Positions 33,323-40,234 of a stretch of DNA of 40,234 nt are shown here, one piece after another. A program made the translations under genes and the position numbers. The first letter of the stretch is position 1; the number at the start of each line of letters is the position of its first letter. The stretch lies in assembly GCA_963727465.1 (NCBI GenBank), contig CAVSGL010000009.1, forward strand, positions 1 to 40,234, read 5' to 3'. A model generated the notes under the pieces. That model was not told the DNA's origin. It searched no databases and saw nothing but the letters and a program-made list of their open reading frames with translations. The DNA is from VRUE01 sp963727465 (GTDB lineage Bacteria > Actinomycetota > Thermoleophilia > Solirubrobacterales > 70-9).

Positions 33323-33570
33323 CGCCGAAGAAGCCGAACTCCGCCCTGCGCAAGATCGCCCGTGTGCGGCTGACCAACGGGATGGAGGTCACCACCTACA
33401 TCCCCGGCGAGGGCCACAACCTCCAGGAGCACTCCGTCGTGCTCGTCCGCGGCGGCCGCGTCAAGGACCTTCCCGGCGTCCGCTACAAGGTCGTCCGCGG
33501 CACCCTCGACGCCGCCGGCGTCTCCGACCGCAAGCAGGCGCGCTCTCTCTACGGGGTCAAGGCCTCCTAG
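33175..33570 (+). CDS. rpsL: 30S ribosomal protein S12
   Basis: The product is 131 aa from a GTG start: PNTNQLIRKGRKRPKKKTTT, with VATVTPKKPNSALRKIARVR, GEGHNLQEHSVVLVRGGRVK and DLPGVRYKVVRG. The lysines of the PKKPNS and GGRVKDLP loops, where streptomycin-resistance changes usually map, are wild type. S12 sits at the decoding centre. It is followed 2 bp later by rpsG. It lies on the opposite strand from fusA-tuf and rpoC, which is unusual. Confidence 0.98.
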   Translation: MPNTNQLIRKGRKRPKKKTTTPGLKSGQGRKKRVAAPQRRGVCTRVATVTPKKPNSALRKIARVRLTNGMEVTTYIPGEGHNLQEHSVVLVRGGRVKDLPGVRYKVVRGTLDAAGVSDRKQARSLYGVKAS

Positions 33571-33572
33571 GC

Positions 33573-34043
33573 ATGCCGCGCCGTTCCGCTGCCCAGATCC
33601 GTCCGGTCGAGCCCGACGCCCGCCACCGCAACAGGCTCGTCCAGCAGACGATCAACAAGGTGATGAGCGACGGCAAGAAGTCGCTCGCCGAGCGGATCGT
33701 CTACGACGCCCTGGCGATCGTCGGCGAGCGCTCCGGCGAGGACCCGGTCGAGACGCTCGAGGCGGCGATCAAACAGCTGACCCCGGTGCTCGAGGTGCGC
33801 TCGCGCCGCGTCGGCGGCGCCACCTACCAGGTGCCGGTCGAGGTTCCGGCCCGGCGCGCCCGCACGCTCGCGGTGCGCTGGCTGGTCGATTTCGCCCGCA
33901 ACCGCCGCGAGTACTCGATGTCCGAGCGCCTCGCCAGCGAAATCCTCGACTCGCTACAGCAGCAGGGCGGCGCCTGGAAGCGCAAGGACGACATCTACCG
34001 CATGGCACAGGCCAACAAGGCCTTTGCTCATTACCGCTGGTAG
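33573..34043 (+). CDS. rpsG: 30S ribosomal protein S7
   Basis: The product is 156 aa, MPRRSAAQIRPVEPDARHRN, with VQQTINKVMSDGKKSLAERI, VRSRRVGGATYQVPVEVP and the C-terminal DIYRMAQANKAFAHYRW. S7 nucleates the 30S head and contacts the E-site. It forms a two-gene unit with rpsL. Intact and of normal length. Confidence 0.99.
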   Translation: MPRRSAAQIRPVEPDARHRNRLVQQTINKVMSDGKKSLAERIVYDALAIVGERSGEDPVETLEAAIKQLTPVLEVRSRRVGGATYQVPVEVPARRARTLAVRWLVDFARNRREYSMSERLASEILDSLQQQGGAWKRKDDIYRMAQANKAFAHYRW

Positions 34044-34052
34044 GCCTCTCTC

Positions 34053-34058
34053 TAAGGT
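34053..34058 (+). promoter_or_regulatory. Candidate -10 element (TAAGGT) of the HAD-like gene
   Basis: TAAGGT ends 6 nt before the ATG at 34065, in a 21-bp gap after rpsG with no Shine-Dalgarno sequence. Confidence 0.35.
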
Positions 34059-34064
34059 CTAAAC

Positions 34065-34541
34065 ATGAGCAGACCCATCCTCGCCGTCGACGTCGACGGG
34101 GTGATCTCCCTGTTCGGGTTCGACGACCCGCCCGAGCGCTCGGAGGCGCGTTTCGAGCTGATCGACGGGATGGTGCACTGCATCTCCCTGCTCGCCGGCG
34201 AGCGGGTGAAGCGCCTGGGCGAGGTCTACGACCTGGTCTGGGCTTCCGGCTGGGAGGACAAAGCCAACGACTACCTGCCCAACATCCTCGGCCTGCCCGA
34301 GCTGCCCTTCCTCAGCTTCGACGGCGCCGCCCGCTTCGGCTCGGCGCACTGGAAGCTGGCGCCGCTGGAGGAATACGGGAAGGGCCGTGCCCTGGCCTGG
34401 ATCGACGACAGCTTCGACGAGAGCTGCTACGAGTGGGCGCGGGGGCGCGACGAGCCGACCCTGCTGGTGCCGACCGAGCCGCACCTCGGCCTCGAGGAGG
34501 TCCAGGTCGAAGCGCTGACCGCCTGGGCCGCCGGCGTCTGA
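34065..34541 (+). CDS. HAD-like domain protein
   Basis: The product is 158 aa. The N-terminal ILAVDVDGVIS gives the HAD nucleophile motif DxD (D9, D11), VWASGW is motif II, HWKLAPL could be motif III, and AWIDDSFDES carries the metal-binding Asp pair (D114, D115). This is a minimal HAD fold without an obvious cap, so a small phosphatase-like protein is likely; the substrate is unknown. It follows rpsG by 21 bp and is followed by a strong hairpin. Confidence 0.75.
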   Translation: MSRPILAVDVDGVISLFGFDDPPERSEARFELIDGMVHCISLLAGERVKRLGEVYDLVWASGWEDKANDYLPNILGLPELPFLSFDGAARFGSAHWKLAPLEEYGKGRALAWIDDSFDESCYEWARGRDEPTLLVPTEPHLGLEEVQVEALTAWAAGV

Positions 34542-34547
34542 CGGCGG

Positions 34548-34590
34548 CCGTTCGCTGTTTGTATCGCTGAGGGCGACAAACAGCGAACGG
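34548..34590. terminator. Hairpin after the HAD-like gene
   Basis: CCGTTCGCTGTTTGT (34548-34562) pairs perfectly over 15 bp with 34576-34590 around a 13-nt loop. It begins 6 nt after the HAD-like stop and has no U-tract. A terminator is the simplest reading. Confidence 0.55.
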
Positions 34591-34597
34591 GCCTGGC

Positions 34598-34603
34598 TAC
34601 ACT
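34598..34603 (+). promoter_or_regulatory. Candidate -10 element (TACACT) of the small membrane protein gene
   Basis: TACACT ends 6 nt before the ATG at 34610, without a Shine-Dalgarno sequence, just after the hairpin that closes the upstream gene. Confidence 0.4.
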
Positions 34604-34609
34604 GAGCCG

Positions 34610-34957
34610 ATGGACGGGTTCCTGCCGATCTTCTTCCTCCTCGTCGTGCTCAAGATCCCGGTTCTCGGCGCGCTCTGGCTCGTCTGGTGGGCGAGCAAGG
34701 CCCCTGAGACCGAGGACGACAGCGCCGAGGACCCCGGCACCGGCTTCAACCGCTGGCGCCGCCAACCGCGCCCGCGTGGTCCCCACCATCTCCCAGGAGG
34801 TGCCGGAGCGATCAGGAGGCGTGGGGGTGCCCCTCCACCGCAGCGGCGTCCCATTTTTCGCCCACCGACTCGGCGAGTTCCGCTGCCTCAGCGCGCGAAA
34901 AATCCAGCAAGGCGGAGGGGCGCCCCCACGCCTCCCCACCTCAGGCGACCTGCCTGA
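34610..34957 (+). CDS. Small single-TM protein with a repeat-derived C-terminus
   Basis: The product is 115 aa. MDGFLPIFFLLVVLKIPVLG and LWLVWWASKAPE give one N-terminal transmembrane segment, and an acidic stretch (ETEDDSAED) follows. Up to about residue 65 it reads like a genuine conserved membrane protein. The rest (Arg/Pro-rich, RRRGGAPPPQRRPIF) is encoded by palindrome copy B, and the stop lies 17 nt inside the end of the convergent monooxygenase gene. Unknown function. Confidence 0.6.
   Translation: MDGFLPIFFLLVVLKIPVLGALWLVWWASKAPETEDDSAEDPGTGFNRWRRQPRPRGPHHLPGGAGAIRRRGGAPPPQRRPIFRPPTRRVPLPQRAKNPARRRGAPTPPHLRRPA
34815..34935. repeat. Large palindrome, copy B, before the monooxygenase stop
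   Basis: A 22-bp outer stem (34815-34836 with 34914-34935, 21 pairs plus one G-U) encloses a perfect 9-bp stem ATTTTTCGC (34853-34861) with GCGAAAAAT (34895-34903). The internal loop has GCAGCGGCGTCC and CCAGCAA, the same as copy A at 10421-10550, and the apical loop is 33 nt. Outer-stem bases differ from copy A on both arms but remain paired. Like copy A it lies between convergent gene ends. Confidence 0.85.
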
Positions 34958-36311
34958 CCCGCTTTCGCTCGCGCCGGATCGCACGCAGATAGGGATGGAA
35001 GTCGACCTCGATCGTGTGACGCTTCGAGCTGACGAAGCGCCTGTCGAGCCAGCGTTCGTAGGCGGCGATCTCGTCCCGCATCTCCGCCGCCGGCGGTAGC
35101 GCGGCGCGGCCGCTCAACAGCTCGGCGACCCATTCGGACTGCGCCTCCGCCAGCGGCATGATCGGGCCGAGCGGCTGGATGAAGCCGATGAAGTAGAGGC
35201 CGGGGTTCTCGACCGAGACGACGCGCCGGTAGAGCGGCATGCGGTTGTCGCGCGCGGCGAAGACCCCCTCGTCGAGGAAGGGAAAGGCGATCTCGTAGCC
35301 CGTGCAGTAGACGACGAGGTCGATCTGCTCCTCGCTGCCGTCGGCGAAGCGGACCGCGCGGCCGCCGGCGAAGCGCTCGATGTTCGGCTTCACCGCGATG
35401 TCGCCGTGCCCGATCCGCGGCAGCAGCTCCGAGGAGACCGTGGGGTGCGCCTCGAGCAGCCTGTGATCGGGCTCGGGCAGCCCGTAGTCGGTCATCTCGC
35501 CCACCGCCGTCTTCAGCATCCGGTTGAAGAAGAAGCGCTGCACCGGCAGGGGCAGGTAGCTGGCGGCGGCCGGCGCGGCTTCGTCGATCGGCTTGCCGCC
35601 GAGGAACTTCGGCAGCACGTGAGCGCCGCGCCGCATCGAGAGGAAGGTCTTCTCGGCGATCCGCGAGGACTCGACGGCGATGTCGACGGCCGAGTTGCCG
35701 ATCCCCAGCACGAGCACGCGCTTGCCCTCGAGCACGTCGGGCTCGCGGTAGTGGTGGACGTGCATCTGCTCGCCCTCGTAGTCCTCGGCCCCCGGGAAGG
35801 GCGGTTCGGGCCAGCGTGGCTTCCAGTGATGGCCGTTGGCCACGAGGACCGCCCGGTAGCGCTCGCTGCGCCGCTTCCCGTCGGCGTCCTCGACGGTCAC
35901 CTCCCAGAGCGCGGTCGAGGTTTTGTTCGGATAGCGGTCATAACCTCGACCGCGCTCGCCGTCGACCGGCTGGGCGCTGACGACCTCCGTGTTGAAGGCG
36001 ATCTTCTCGAGCAGGCCGAAGCGCGCGGCGAAATCGTCGAAGTACTTCGCGACCTGCCAGTGGCTCGGGTAGTCGGGGTAGTCGTCGGGCATCGGGTGGG
36101 CCCGGTAGGACATGAGCTTGCGGGCGCTGTTGATGTGCAGCGACCGGTACGCCGAGGAGGTCCCGTTGTCGTTCTCGTAGCGCCAGTTGCCGCCGATCGC
36201 CGAACCCTTCTCGAAGCAGTCGAAGGGGATCCCGCGCGCGGCCAGCACCTGGCAGGCGGTCAGCCCGGAGCTGCCGGCGCCGACGATGCAGACCTTCTCT
36301 GCCCTGGCCAC
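34941..36311 (-). CDS. Flavin-containing monooxygenase (FMO/BVMO-like)
   Basis: The product is 456 aa. The FAD motif is VGAGSSGLTACQVLAARG (9-27), FEKGSAIGGNWRY matches the FMO family, GIGNSAVDIAVESSRIAEK (about 203-221) is the NADPH-binding motif, and VVYCTGYEIAFPFL is the second FAD-proximal motif. These enzymes oxygenate soft nucleophiles or ketones using NADPH and O2; the substrate is unknown. It starts with GTG, a TAGATT hexamer ending 6 nt upstream. It is unrelated to the neighbouring ribosomal genes. Confidence 0.9.
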   Translation of the reverse strand: MARAEKVCIVGAGSSGLTACQVLAARGIPFDCFEKGSAIGGNWRYENDNGTSSAYRSLHINSARKLMSYRAHPMPDDYPDYPSHWQVAKYFDDFAARFGLLEKIAFNTEVVSAQPVDGERGRGYDRYPNKTSTALWEVTVEDADGKRRSERYRAVLVANGHHWKPRWPEPPFPGAEDYEGEQMHVHHYREPDVLEGKRVLVLGIGNSAVDIAVESSRIAEKTFLSMRRGAHVLPKFLGGKPIDEAAPAAASYLPLPVQRFFFNRMLKTAVGEMTDYGLPEPDHRLLEAHPTVSSELLPRIGHGDIAVKPNIERFAGGRAVRFADGSEEQIDLVVYCTGYEIAFPFLDEGVFAARDNRMPLYRRVVSVENPGLYFIGFIQPLGPIMPLAEAQSEWVAELLSGRAALPPAAEMRDEIAAYERWLDRRFVSSKRHTIEVDFHPYLRAIRRERKRVRQVA

Positions 36312-36317
36312 CCAGCC

Positions 36318-36323
36318 AATCTA
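36318..36323 (-). promoter_or_regulatory. Candidate -10 element (TAGATT) of the monooxygenase
   Basis: On the minus strand TAGATT ends 6 nt before the GTG at 36311; no Shine-Dalgarno sequence. Confidence 0.4.
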
Positions 36324-36365
36324 TCTAACCTCAGAGTCTCGCCAGATGACACTTTTGCCATTATC

Positions 36366-36378
36366 TGACATGCTGTCA
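36366..36378 (+). promoter_or_regulatory. Possible operator before the toxin-antitoxin pair
   Basis: TGACATGCTGTCA is a perfect dyad (five-base arms, three-base centre) just before the antitoxin ATG at 36384. Phd-type antitoxins usually repress their own promoter by binding such palindromes, so this is a likely site, by analogy only. Confidence 0.4.
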
Positions 36379-36383
36379 ATCAA

Positions 36384-36692
36384 ATGACTTCAGGGCCGGA
36401 AACATCCAGACCTGCTGAGAGCGTCAGCACTGCGGACGCAAAGCGGCGCTTTTCGGAGCTAGTCGACCGTGTCGGCGATGGCGAGCGCTTCGTCGTCTCC
36501 AGGCGCGGCCGCCCGGTGGTGGCGCTCGTCCCCCCGGAGCCAAGGCTCCTCGAGGAACCGAGCCCAGCGCCCACCGGGCTTGCGGCCATCGCCGGAGCGC
36601 TTGCCGAGTGGGACGAGCTGGGCGACGTCGTCGCCGATATCTACGCGACGCGACGCAACAGCGAAGACCGCCCCGCGCCCGATCTGGGCTGA
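36384..36692 (+). CDS. Phd/YefM-family antitoxin
   Basis: The product is 102 aa. The N-terminal STADAKRRFSELVDRVGDGE and ERFVVSRRGRPVVALVPPE form the Phd/YefM DNA-binding fold. The C-terminal half (GLAAIAGALAEWDELGDVVA) would wrap the toxin. It is followed 5 bp later by a PIN-domain toxin gene. Antitoxin function and autoregulation are inferred from the family and the pairing. Confidence 0.85.
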   Translation: MTSGPETSRPAESVSTADAKRRFSELVDRVGDGERFVVSRRGRPVVALVPPEPRLLEEPSPAPTGLAAIAGALAEWDELGDVVADIYATRRNSEDRPAPDLG

Positions 36693-36697
36693 GCGGC

Positions 36698-37099
36698 GTG
36701 TACTGCTTCGACACGGACGTCCTCAGCGCCACCATCCGTCGGGACCCTTCATTGCCTTTGATCCGACGTCTCGCGCAGGTGCCACCAACCGATCAGTTCA
36801 CGACGGCGATCACCACGGGGGAGTTGCTGTACGGAGCCGCGCGCCGGGACAGCAAGCGCCTGAACGAACAGATTCGCGATCTCCTTCGGGGCGCCCTGAC
36901 GATTCTCCCCTTCGACGAGGCGGCCGCCGAGGTCTACGGCCCCCTGCGAGCGCGTCTCGAGTCCGACGGCGAACCGCTCGCCGAGCCGGATCTGCGAATC
37001 GCTGCAATCGCCCTTTCCAGGGACCTCACCCTGGTAACCGGCAATAGCCGGCATTTCGACCGCATTCGCGAGCTCACGGTCGAGAACTGGCTCAGCTGA
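36698..37099 (+). CDS. VapC-like PIN-domain toxin
   Basis: The product is 133 aa from a GTG 5 nt after the antitoxin stop. PIN acidic residues are visible: D5 and D7 in CFDTDVLS, E42 in TTGELLYGA, D98 in EPDLRIAAIAL, and TGNSRHF with N116. VapC proteins are Mg2+-dependent RNases, often cutting tRNA; the target is not predictable. A frame starting at 36608 overlaps the antitoxin and is less likely. A hairpin follows. Confidence 0.88.
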   Translation: MYCFDTDVLSATIRRDPSLPLIRRLAQVPPTDQFTTAITTGELLYGAARRDSKRLNEQIRDLLRGALTILPFDEAAAEVYGPLRARLESDGEPLAEPDLRIAAIALSRDLTLVTGNSRHFDRIRELTVENWLS

Positions 37100-37107
37100 G
37101 TCTGCTT

Positions 37108-37131
37108 CAGGGGTGAGCGGGTTCACCCCTG
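37108..37131 (+). terminator. Hairpin after the toxin gene
   Basis: CAGGGGTGA pairs perfectly with TCACCCCTG around a 6-nt loop, 8 nt after the toxin stop. No U-tract; probable transcript end. Confidence 0.5.
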
Positions 37132-37206
37132 GGGTCCGTAGTCGCAGCGGCCGATCCGGCCGAGGCTGGAGGCATCGGGAACGACAACTACGAAAGGAGA
37201 CCCCCG

Positions 37207-37860
37207 ATGACCAGCAAGAGCAAGTTCCGCCCCTCCCCCGCCCTCGCGATCAGCTGCGTGGCGCTGTTCCTGGCATTCACCGGCTCCGCCTTCGCGGTGG
37301 CCAAGAACACCGTCGGCTCGCGCCAGATCGTCAACGGCGCGGTCCGCACCGCGGACCTGCACCGCGAAGCGGTCAGGTCCGGCAAGATCGCCGACGGCAC
37401 GGTCGGCGCCGCCGACCTCGGCACCGACTCGGTCGGCTCCGACGAGATCGCCAAAGACGCGGTCGGCTCGGATGAGATCGCGAAAGACGCGGTCGGCTCC
37501 GAAAAGATCGCCGACAACGCGGTCACCTCGTCCGAGGTCGCGCCGAACTCGCTGACGGCGGACGACCTCGCCGCCGGCTCGGTCGGCTCCAGCGAGCTCC
37601 AGGCCGCTTCGGTCCGCTCCTCCGAGCTCGGTCCGATCATCCAGGTCACGAACACGACCGGGATCGCCGCCGGCGCCGCCGGCGGAGTCTCGGTCCAATG
37701 CCCGGCCGGCACCACCGTGATCAGCGGCGGCGCCCAGCCCGCCAACTTCGGAGTCGAGATGACCTCCTCGCTCCGCAGCGGCAACGGCTGGCTCTACCAG
37801 GCCAAGAACAACAACGGCAGCGCGAGTTCGCTCAAGGTGTTCGCCTACTGCCTGAGCTGA
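37207..37860 (+). CDS. Secreted decapeptide-repeat protein
   Basis: The product is 217 aa. A signal peptide (ALAISCVALFLAFTGSAFA) is followed by about eleven 10-residue repeats of the form AVGSDEIAKD, then a C-terminal domain with two cysteines (VQCPAGTTV and FAYCLS) that may form a disulfide. The repeats with V/L and S/D at fixed places suggest a beta-solenoid stalk. I associate such proteins with Thermoleophilia genomes; function is unknown, perhaps surface structure. AAGGAG lies 7 nt before the ATG, one of the few clear Shine-Dalgarno sites here. Confidence 0.8.
   Translation: MTSKSKFRPSPALAISCVALFLAFTGSAFAVAKNTVGSRQIVNGAVRTADLHREAVRSGKIADGTVGAADLGTDSVGSDEIAKDAVGSDEIAKDAVGSEKIADNAVTSSEVAPNSLTADDLAAGSVGSSELQAASVRSSELGPIIQVTNTTGIAAGAAGGVSVQCPAGTTVISGGAQPANFGVEMTSSLRSGNGWLYQAKNNNGSASSLKVFAYCLS
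37321..37650 (+). repeat. 30-bp tandem repeats in the secreted protein gene
   Basis: About eleven units in phase with the codons. The three units at 37429-37518 are most alike (GCGGTCGGCTC at the start of each), suggesting recent duplication. They encode the decapeptide stalk. Confidence 0.75.
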
Positions 37861-37873
37861 CCCCGGCGATATT

Positions 37874-37910
37874 GAAGCCTTGTGCCCCCCCAGAGGGGGC
37901 ACAAGGCTTC
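37874..37910. repeat. Perfect 16-bp hairpin after the secreted protein gene
   Basis: GAAGCCTTGTGCCCCC (37874-37889) pairs perfectly with 37895-37910 around loop CCAGA, starting 14 nt after the stop. It resembles the palindrome in truA (10294-10331), with a shared ACAAGGCTTC arm and CCCCCCCAG centre. It may be a repetitive palindrome used as a transcript end. Confidence 0.75.
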
Positions 37911-37921
37911 ATCTGGGACCG

Positions 37922-37956
37922 AAAGGGCCGGGTGCCGGAAGGCGCCCGGCCCTTTT
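37922..37956. terminator. Bidirectional intrinsic terminator between convergent genes
   Basis: AAAGGGCCGGGTGCC (37922-37936) pairs with 37941-37955 (14 pairs plus one G-U) around a GGAA tetraloop, followed by a T-run. It serves the secreted protein gene from the left and the minus-strand gene from the right. Confidence 0.8.
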
Positions 37957-37963
37957 CGTGGGA

Positions 37964-39526
37964 TTAACGCTTCGAGTTGCGCTTGCCGCGGTGGGCCTTC
38001 TTCTTGCCCTTCTTGCCCACGTGCTTCTTGATCGTCACCTTGCGGACCAGGGTCTGGGTGTCTTTGCTGCCGCGCGGCGTGAAGGAGATCCGCACCTTGA
38101 CGGTCAGCTTGCCGCGCTTGGCCAGAACCTTCTTGCCCTTCTTCGTCGGCTTGAGCTTGACCCTGACCGGGCCAGCCTTCTTCGGCTTGAGGGTGATGGG
38201 CCTGACCAGCGGACGACGGCGCTTCTTGCCTTTCTTGCCCTTGCCCTTGCCCTTGCCCTTCTTGTGGTGCTTCGCGGCCGAAGAGCTGGCGGTTCCCCTG
38301 CCGAACGCCTGCTGCACGTGCAGTCGGCCCGCGGACGGGACGACGAGGACGAGCGTCGTGGTGCCGCTCTGGTAGATCGGCCGGCCCTGAAGAACCAGGG
38401 GCGGCGCGCCGAGGACCGGCGGTTCACTGGTCTGCGGCCCCTGCTCTGGGGCGACGAAGACGGCGTTGGCCGAGGTCTCGGGCTCGCCCGGATCGTGGCT
38501 TTCGCTGCCGTCTTCGTCGAGGTAGGCCGTCAGCGTGTCGGTGCCGGCGTTGTTGCCGACCCAGCCGACTTTGGCCTGACCGTTGCCGGCCGTGGTCTCG
38601 ACGCCGCTGCTCGGGTTCGCCCCGCTGATCTCGTAGCGGATCGTGCCGCCGCTGATCAGGTTGCCGTTGGCGTCGGTCGCCGTGATCGTGACCTCATGGA
38701 AGCTGCCGGTGCCGAGCAGCGCCGAGGCCGGAGAGGCGGTCAGCCCGGAGAGGCCGAACTGCCATTCGACTTCGTAGCTGGCCGTGCTGCCGCCGTTGTT
38801 CCACTGGACGCCGATCGCATTGTCGATGAGCCTCGCGTCGATCGAGTTGTTGAAGCCGGGCCCGGAGGGGTCGAAGACCGTTTCCCAGATGTCCGGCCAG
38901 GGGAGCTCCTGGTAGGCGCTCCACGGGGTGATCTCGCGCAGGCCGCCGGCGCGGCCGGTCGCTTCGCTCAGCCCCCCCACCATCCGCGGCGGCCCGGGAT
39001 TGAAGAAGCCGACGCCGGCGTCGCTGCCCTCGAGGTAGAGGTCGGCGGCGACCGATGCGCGGTAGGACACGGAGGCGCTGACGTCGAAGCGCTGCCTGAA
39101 GCTGCGCGCGCCGTTGACGTAGGTGGTGGTCTGGGTGACTTCGGCGACCCCCGGCATTTCATACTTGGTGACCTGCTGGAGCGGGCTGGCCTGGGTGCCC
39201 GCGCCGGTCACGCCGCCTGAGCTCACCGCCTGGTACTCGTTCGGCGTCGAGCCGGCCCTGATCGGCGGCCCGTAGGTTTCCCCCGTTCCGGGGACGCCGA
39301 TGAAGAAGCCCGCGTCGCCGTACGTTTCGTCCTCCGGGTAGAAGCTGTAGGAGTTCTGCCCGAACTGTAGGACCTGGACATTCCCCTGTTCGCCGAGATG
39401 GATATCGAGCAGGTCGCCATCGATCGTCGCCGCGCGGGCGACGCCGGCTCCAGCGAGGGCGAGCAACGCCAATCCAAGCAGCGAACTGGCTACTGCGACA
39501 CGGAAACGACTGACTGCTGACTCCAA
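37964..39526 (-). CDS. Large secreted protein with Ig-like domain and Lys-rich C-terminus
   Basis: The product is about 520 aa from a TTG start at 39526, chosen because AAAGGGAG lies 7 nt upstream; a GTG/TTG frame to 39556 also exists. A signal peptide (VASSLLGLALLALAGAGVARA) is followed by an unknown beta-rich domain, then an Ig-like segment of invasin type (LGTGSFHEVTITATDANGNL, later GNGQAKVGWVGNNAGTDTLT), then about 110 residues very rich in Lys and Arg with KGKGKGKGKKGKK. The basic tail could bind anionic wall polymers, but that is inference. No catalytic motif is seen. Confidence 0.75.
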   Translation of the reverse strand: MESAVSRFRVAVASSLLGLALLALAGAGVARAATIDGDLLDIHLGEQGNVQVLQFGQNSYSFYPEDETYGDAGFFIGVPGTGETYGPPIRAGSTPNEYQAVSSGGVTGAGTQASPLQQVTKYEMPGVAEVTQTTTYVNGARSFRQRFDVSASVSYRASVAADLYLEGSDAGVGFFNPGPPRMVGGLSEATGRAGGLREITPWSAYQELPWPDIWETVFDPSGPGFNNSIDARLIDNAIGVQWNNGGSTASYEVEWQFGLSGLTASPASALLGTGSFHEVTITATDANGNLISGGTIRYEISGANPSSGVETTAGNGQAKVGWVGNNAGTDTLTAYLDEDGSESHDPGEPETSANAVFVAPEQGPQTSEPPVLGAPPLVLQGRPIYQSGTTTLVLVVPSAGRLHVQQAFGRGTASSSAAKHHKKGKGKGKGKKGKKRRRPLVRPITLKPKKAGPVRVKLKPTKKGKKVLAKRGKLTVKVRISFTPRGSKDTQTLVRKVTIKKHVGKKGKKKAHRGKRNSKR

Positions 39527-39619
39527 GATGCAACTCCCTTTCAGGCAGGCCAACACGGCCGGGTCAAATTTCCGGCCAACGTAGTTGACCCAAGGGGGAG
39601 TTAGGCGCTAATTGCCCAC

Positions 39620-39643
39620 GGCATGGGCCATGCGGCCCATGCC
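39620..39643 (-). terminator. Hairpin after rpoC
   Basis: GGCATGGGCC pairs perfectly with GGCCCATGCC around a 4-nt loop, beginning 13 nt after the rpoC stop on the minus strand. No U-tract. It suggests that rpoC ends its transcript here, rather than continuing into rpsL as in the usual str arrangement. Confidence 0.55.
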
Positions 39644-39656
39644 CGTTCGTCCAGCT

Positions 39657-40234
39657 CTAAGAGGGTTTGGCGTCCTCGCCGCCGCCGCTGGACTCGATCT
39701 CCTGCGCGAGCTCCTCGAGCTCCTCCGCGAAGGAGGGCCCGAAGCTCTCGACGGGAGTGTCGTCGCCGTCGACGCCGAGCTCCGCCGCCAGCTCCTCCTC
39801 GTCGAGCAGGTCCTCGTCGGAGGGCGGCTCGATCGGCACGGCCGGTTCGACCGCGAGCGTGCGGTAGTGCTTGAGGCCGGTCGCGGCCGGGATCAGCTTG
39901 CCGATGATCACGTTCTCCTTCAGGCCGACGAGCTTGTCCCGTTTGCCCTCGAGCGCCGCGTCGGTGAGCACCTTCGTCGTCTCCTGGAAGGAGGCCGCCG
40001 AGAGGAACGACTCGGTCGCCAGCGAGGCCTTGGTGATGCCGAGGATGACTTCCTCGCCTTTCGCCGGCGTGCCGCCGTCGGACTTGACCTGCTTGTTGAG
40101 CCGTTTGAGCGCGCCGCGGTCTTCGAGCTGGCCGGGCAGCAGCTCGGTCGAGCCCTTCGACTCGACTTTCACCTTCTTCAGCATCTGCCGCGCGATCAGC
40201 TCGATGTGCTTGTCGTTGATGTCGACGCCCTGCG
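39657..40234 (-). CDS. rpoC: DNA-directed RNA polymerase subunit beta', C-terminal part
   Basis: The last ~191 residues are visible; the gene continues past the right edge. GVDINDKHIELIARQMLKKV, EEVILGITKASLATESFLSA, SFQETTKVLTDAALEGKRD and LKENVIIGKLIPAATGL are the conserved RpoC C-terminal signature. A Glu/Asp-rich tail of about 60 residues follows. It marks the rpoBC operon next to the rearranged str region. Confidence 0.97.
   Translation of the reverse strand, partial: QGVDINDKHIELIARQMLKKVKVESKGSTELLPGQLEDRGALKRLNKQVKSDGGTPAKGEEVILGITKASLATESFLSAASFQETTKVLTDAALEGKRDKLVGLKENVIIGKLIPAATGLKHYRTLAVEPAVPIEPPSDEDLLDEEELAAELGVDGDDTPVESFGPSFAEELEELAQEIESSGGGEDAKPS

Noticed and set aside
36366..37131. 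The toxin-antitoxin pair as part of a prophage or integrated element
   Set aside because: No integrase, phage gene, attachment repeat or tRNA lies nearby; it is simply one accessory pair.
37321..37650. 30-bp periodic repeats as a possible CRISPR array
   Set aside because: The units are in phase with a coding frame, vary gradually and have no spacers; they encode decapeptides.

Overview
The window comes from a high-GC, Gram-positive-type bacterium, most likely an actinobacterium of the Thermoleophilia (Solirubrobacterales-like). The evidence is strong G/C bias at third codon positions, GTG and TTG starts, NAD+-dependent ligase, zinc-type S14, the actinobacterial layout of the S10-spc-alpha ribosomal cluster, and a secreted protein of VGSxEI decapeptides of a kind I associate with Thermoleophilia. 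The class assignment is inference. I see no rRNA, tRNA, CRISPR array, prophage or insertion sequence.

Left part (1-10.4 kb): a partial FAD oxidoreductase; a membrane-anchored DsbA-like protein; an AT-rich spacer with no cytosine on the + strand for 150 bases; a long-chain acyl-CoA synthetase convergent with a patatin-like lipase; a PBP4-type D-Ala-D-Ala carboxypeptidase; two small membrane proteins; and an overlapping surE-ligA-truA operon. Six single-base frameshifts fall in this part and in rpsD. Since rpsD is essential, they most likely reflect sequence error rather than gene decay.

Centre (10.5-32.2 kb, minus strand): fusA, tuf and the S10-spc-alpha cluster, in transcription order rpsJ rplC rplD rplW rplB rpsS rplV rpsC rplP rpmC rpsQ rplN rplX rplE rpsZ rpsH rplF rplR rpsE rpmD rplO secY adk map, then an accessory island, then rpmJ rpsM rpsK rpsD rpoA rplQ. 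The island occupies the place where infA is normally found. It holds an O-methyltransferase, two DUF2283 paralogues, a DUF4258 gene broken by an 11-bp tandem duplication, and a 179-bp palindrome. adk appears to start with AUA, overlapping the secY stop. S5, S17, L5 and L22 carry long charged tails. The S5 and S17 tails share a 146-bp colinear module with a palindromic core in which base pairs covary.

Right part (32.2-40.2 kb): rpsL-rpsG lie on the opposite strand from fusA-tuf and rpoC, so a segment between rpoC and fusA appears inverted. Around them are a multi-TM protein, a HAD-like protein, a small membrane protein whose tail is encoded by a large palindrome, a flavin monooxygenase, a Phd/VapC-type toxin-antitoxin pair, two secreted proteins facing each other across a strong terminator, and the C-terminus of RpoC.

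Across the window, at least nine genes have a TAnnnT hexamer ending 6-8 nt before the start codon and no convincing Shine-Dalgarno sequence, which suggests common leaderless transcription. Several families of palindromes recur with compensatory changes. The best candidate for something undescribed is the palindromic module inside rpsE and rpsQ, which resembles the in-frame palindromic elements known from Rickettsia. The cytosine-free spacer and the paired 130-bp palindromes come next.
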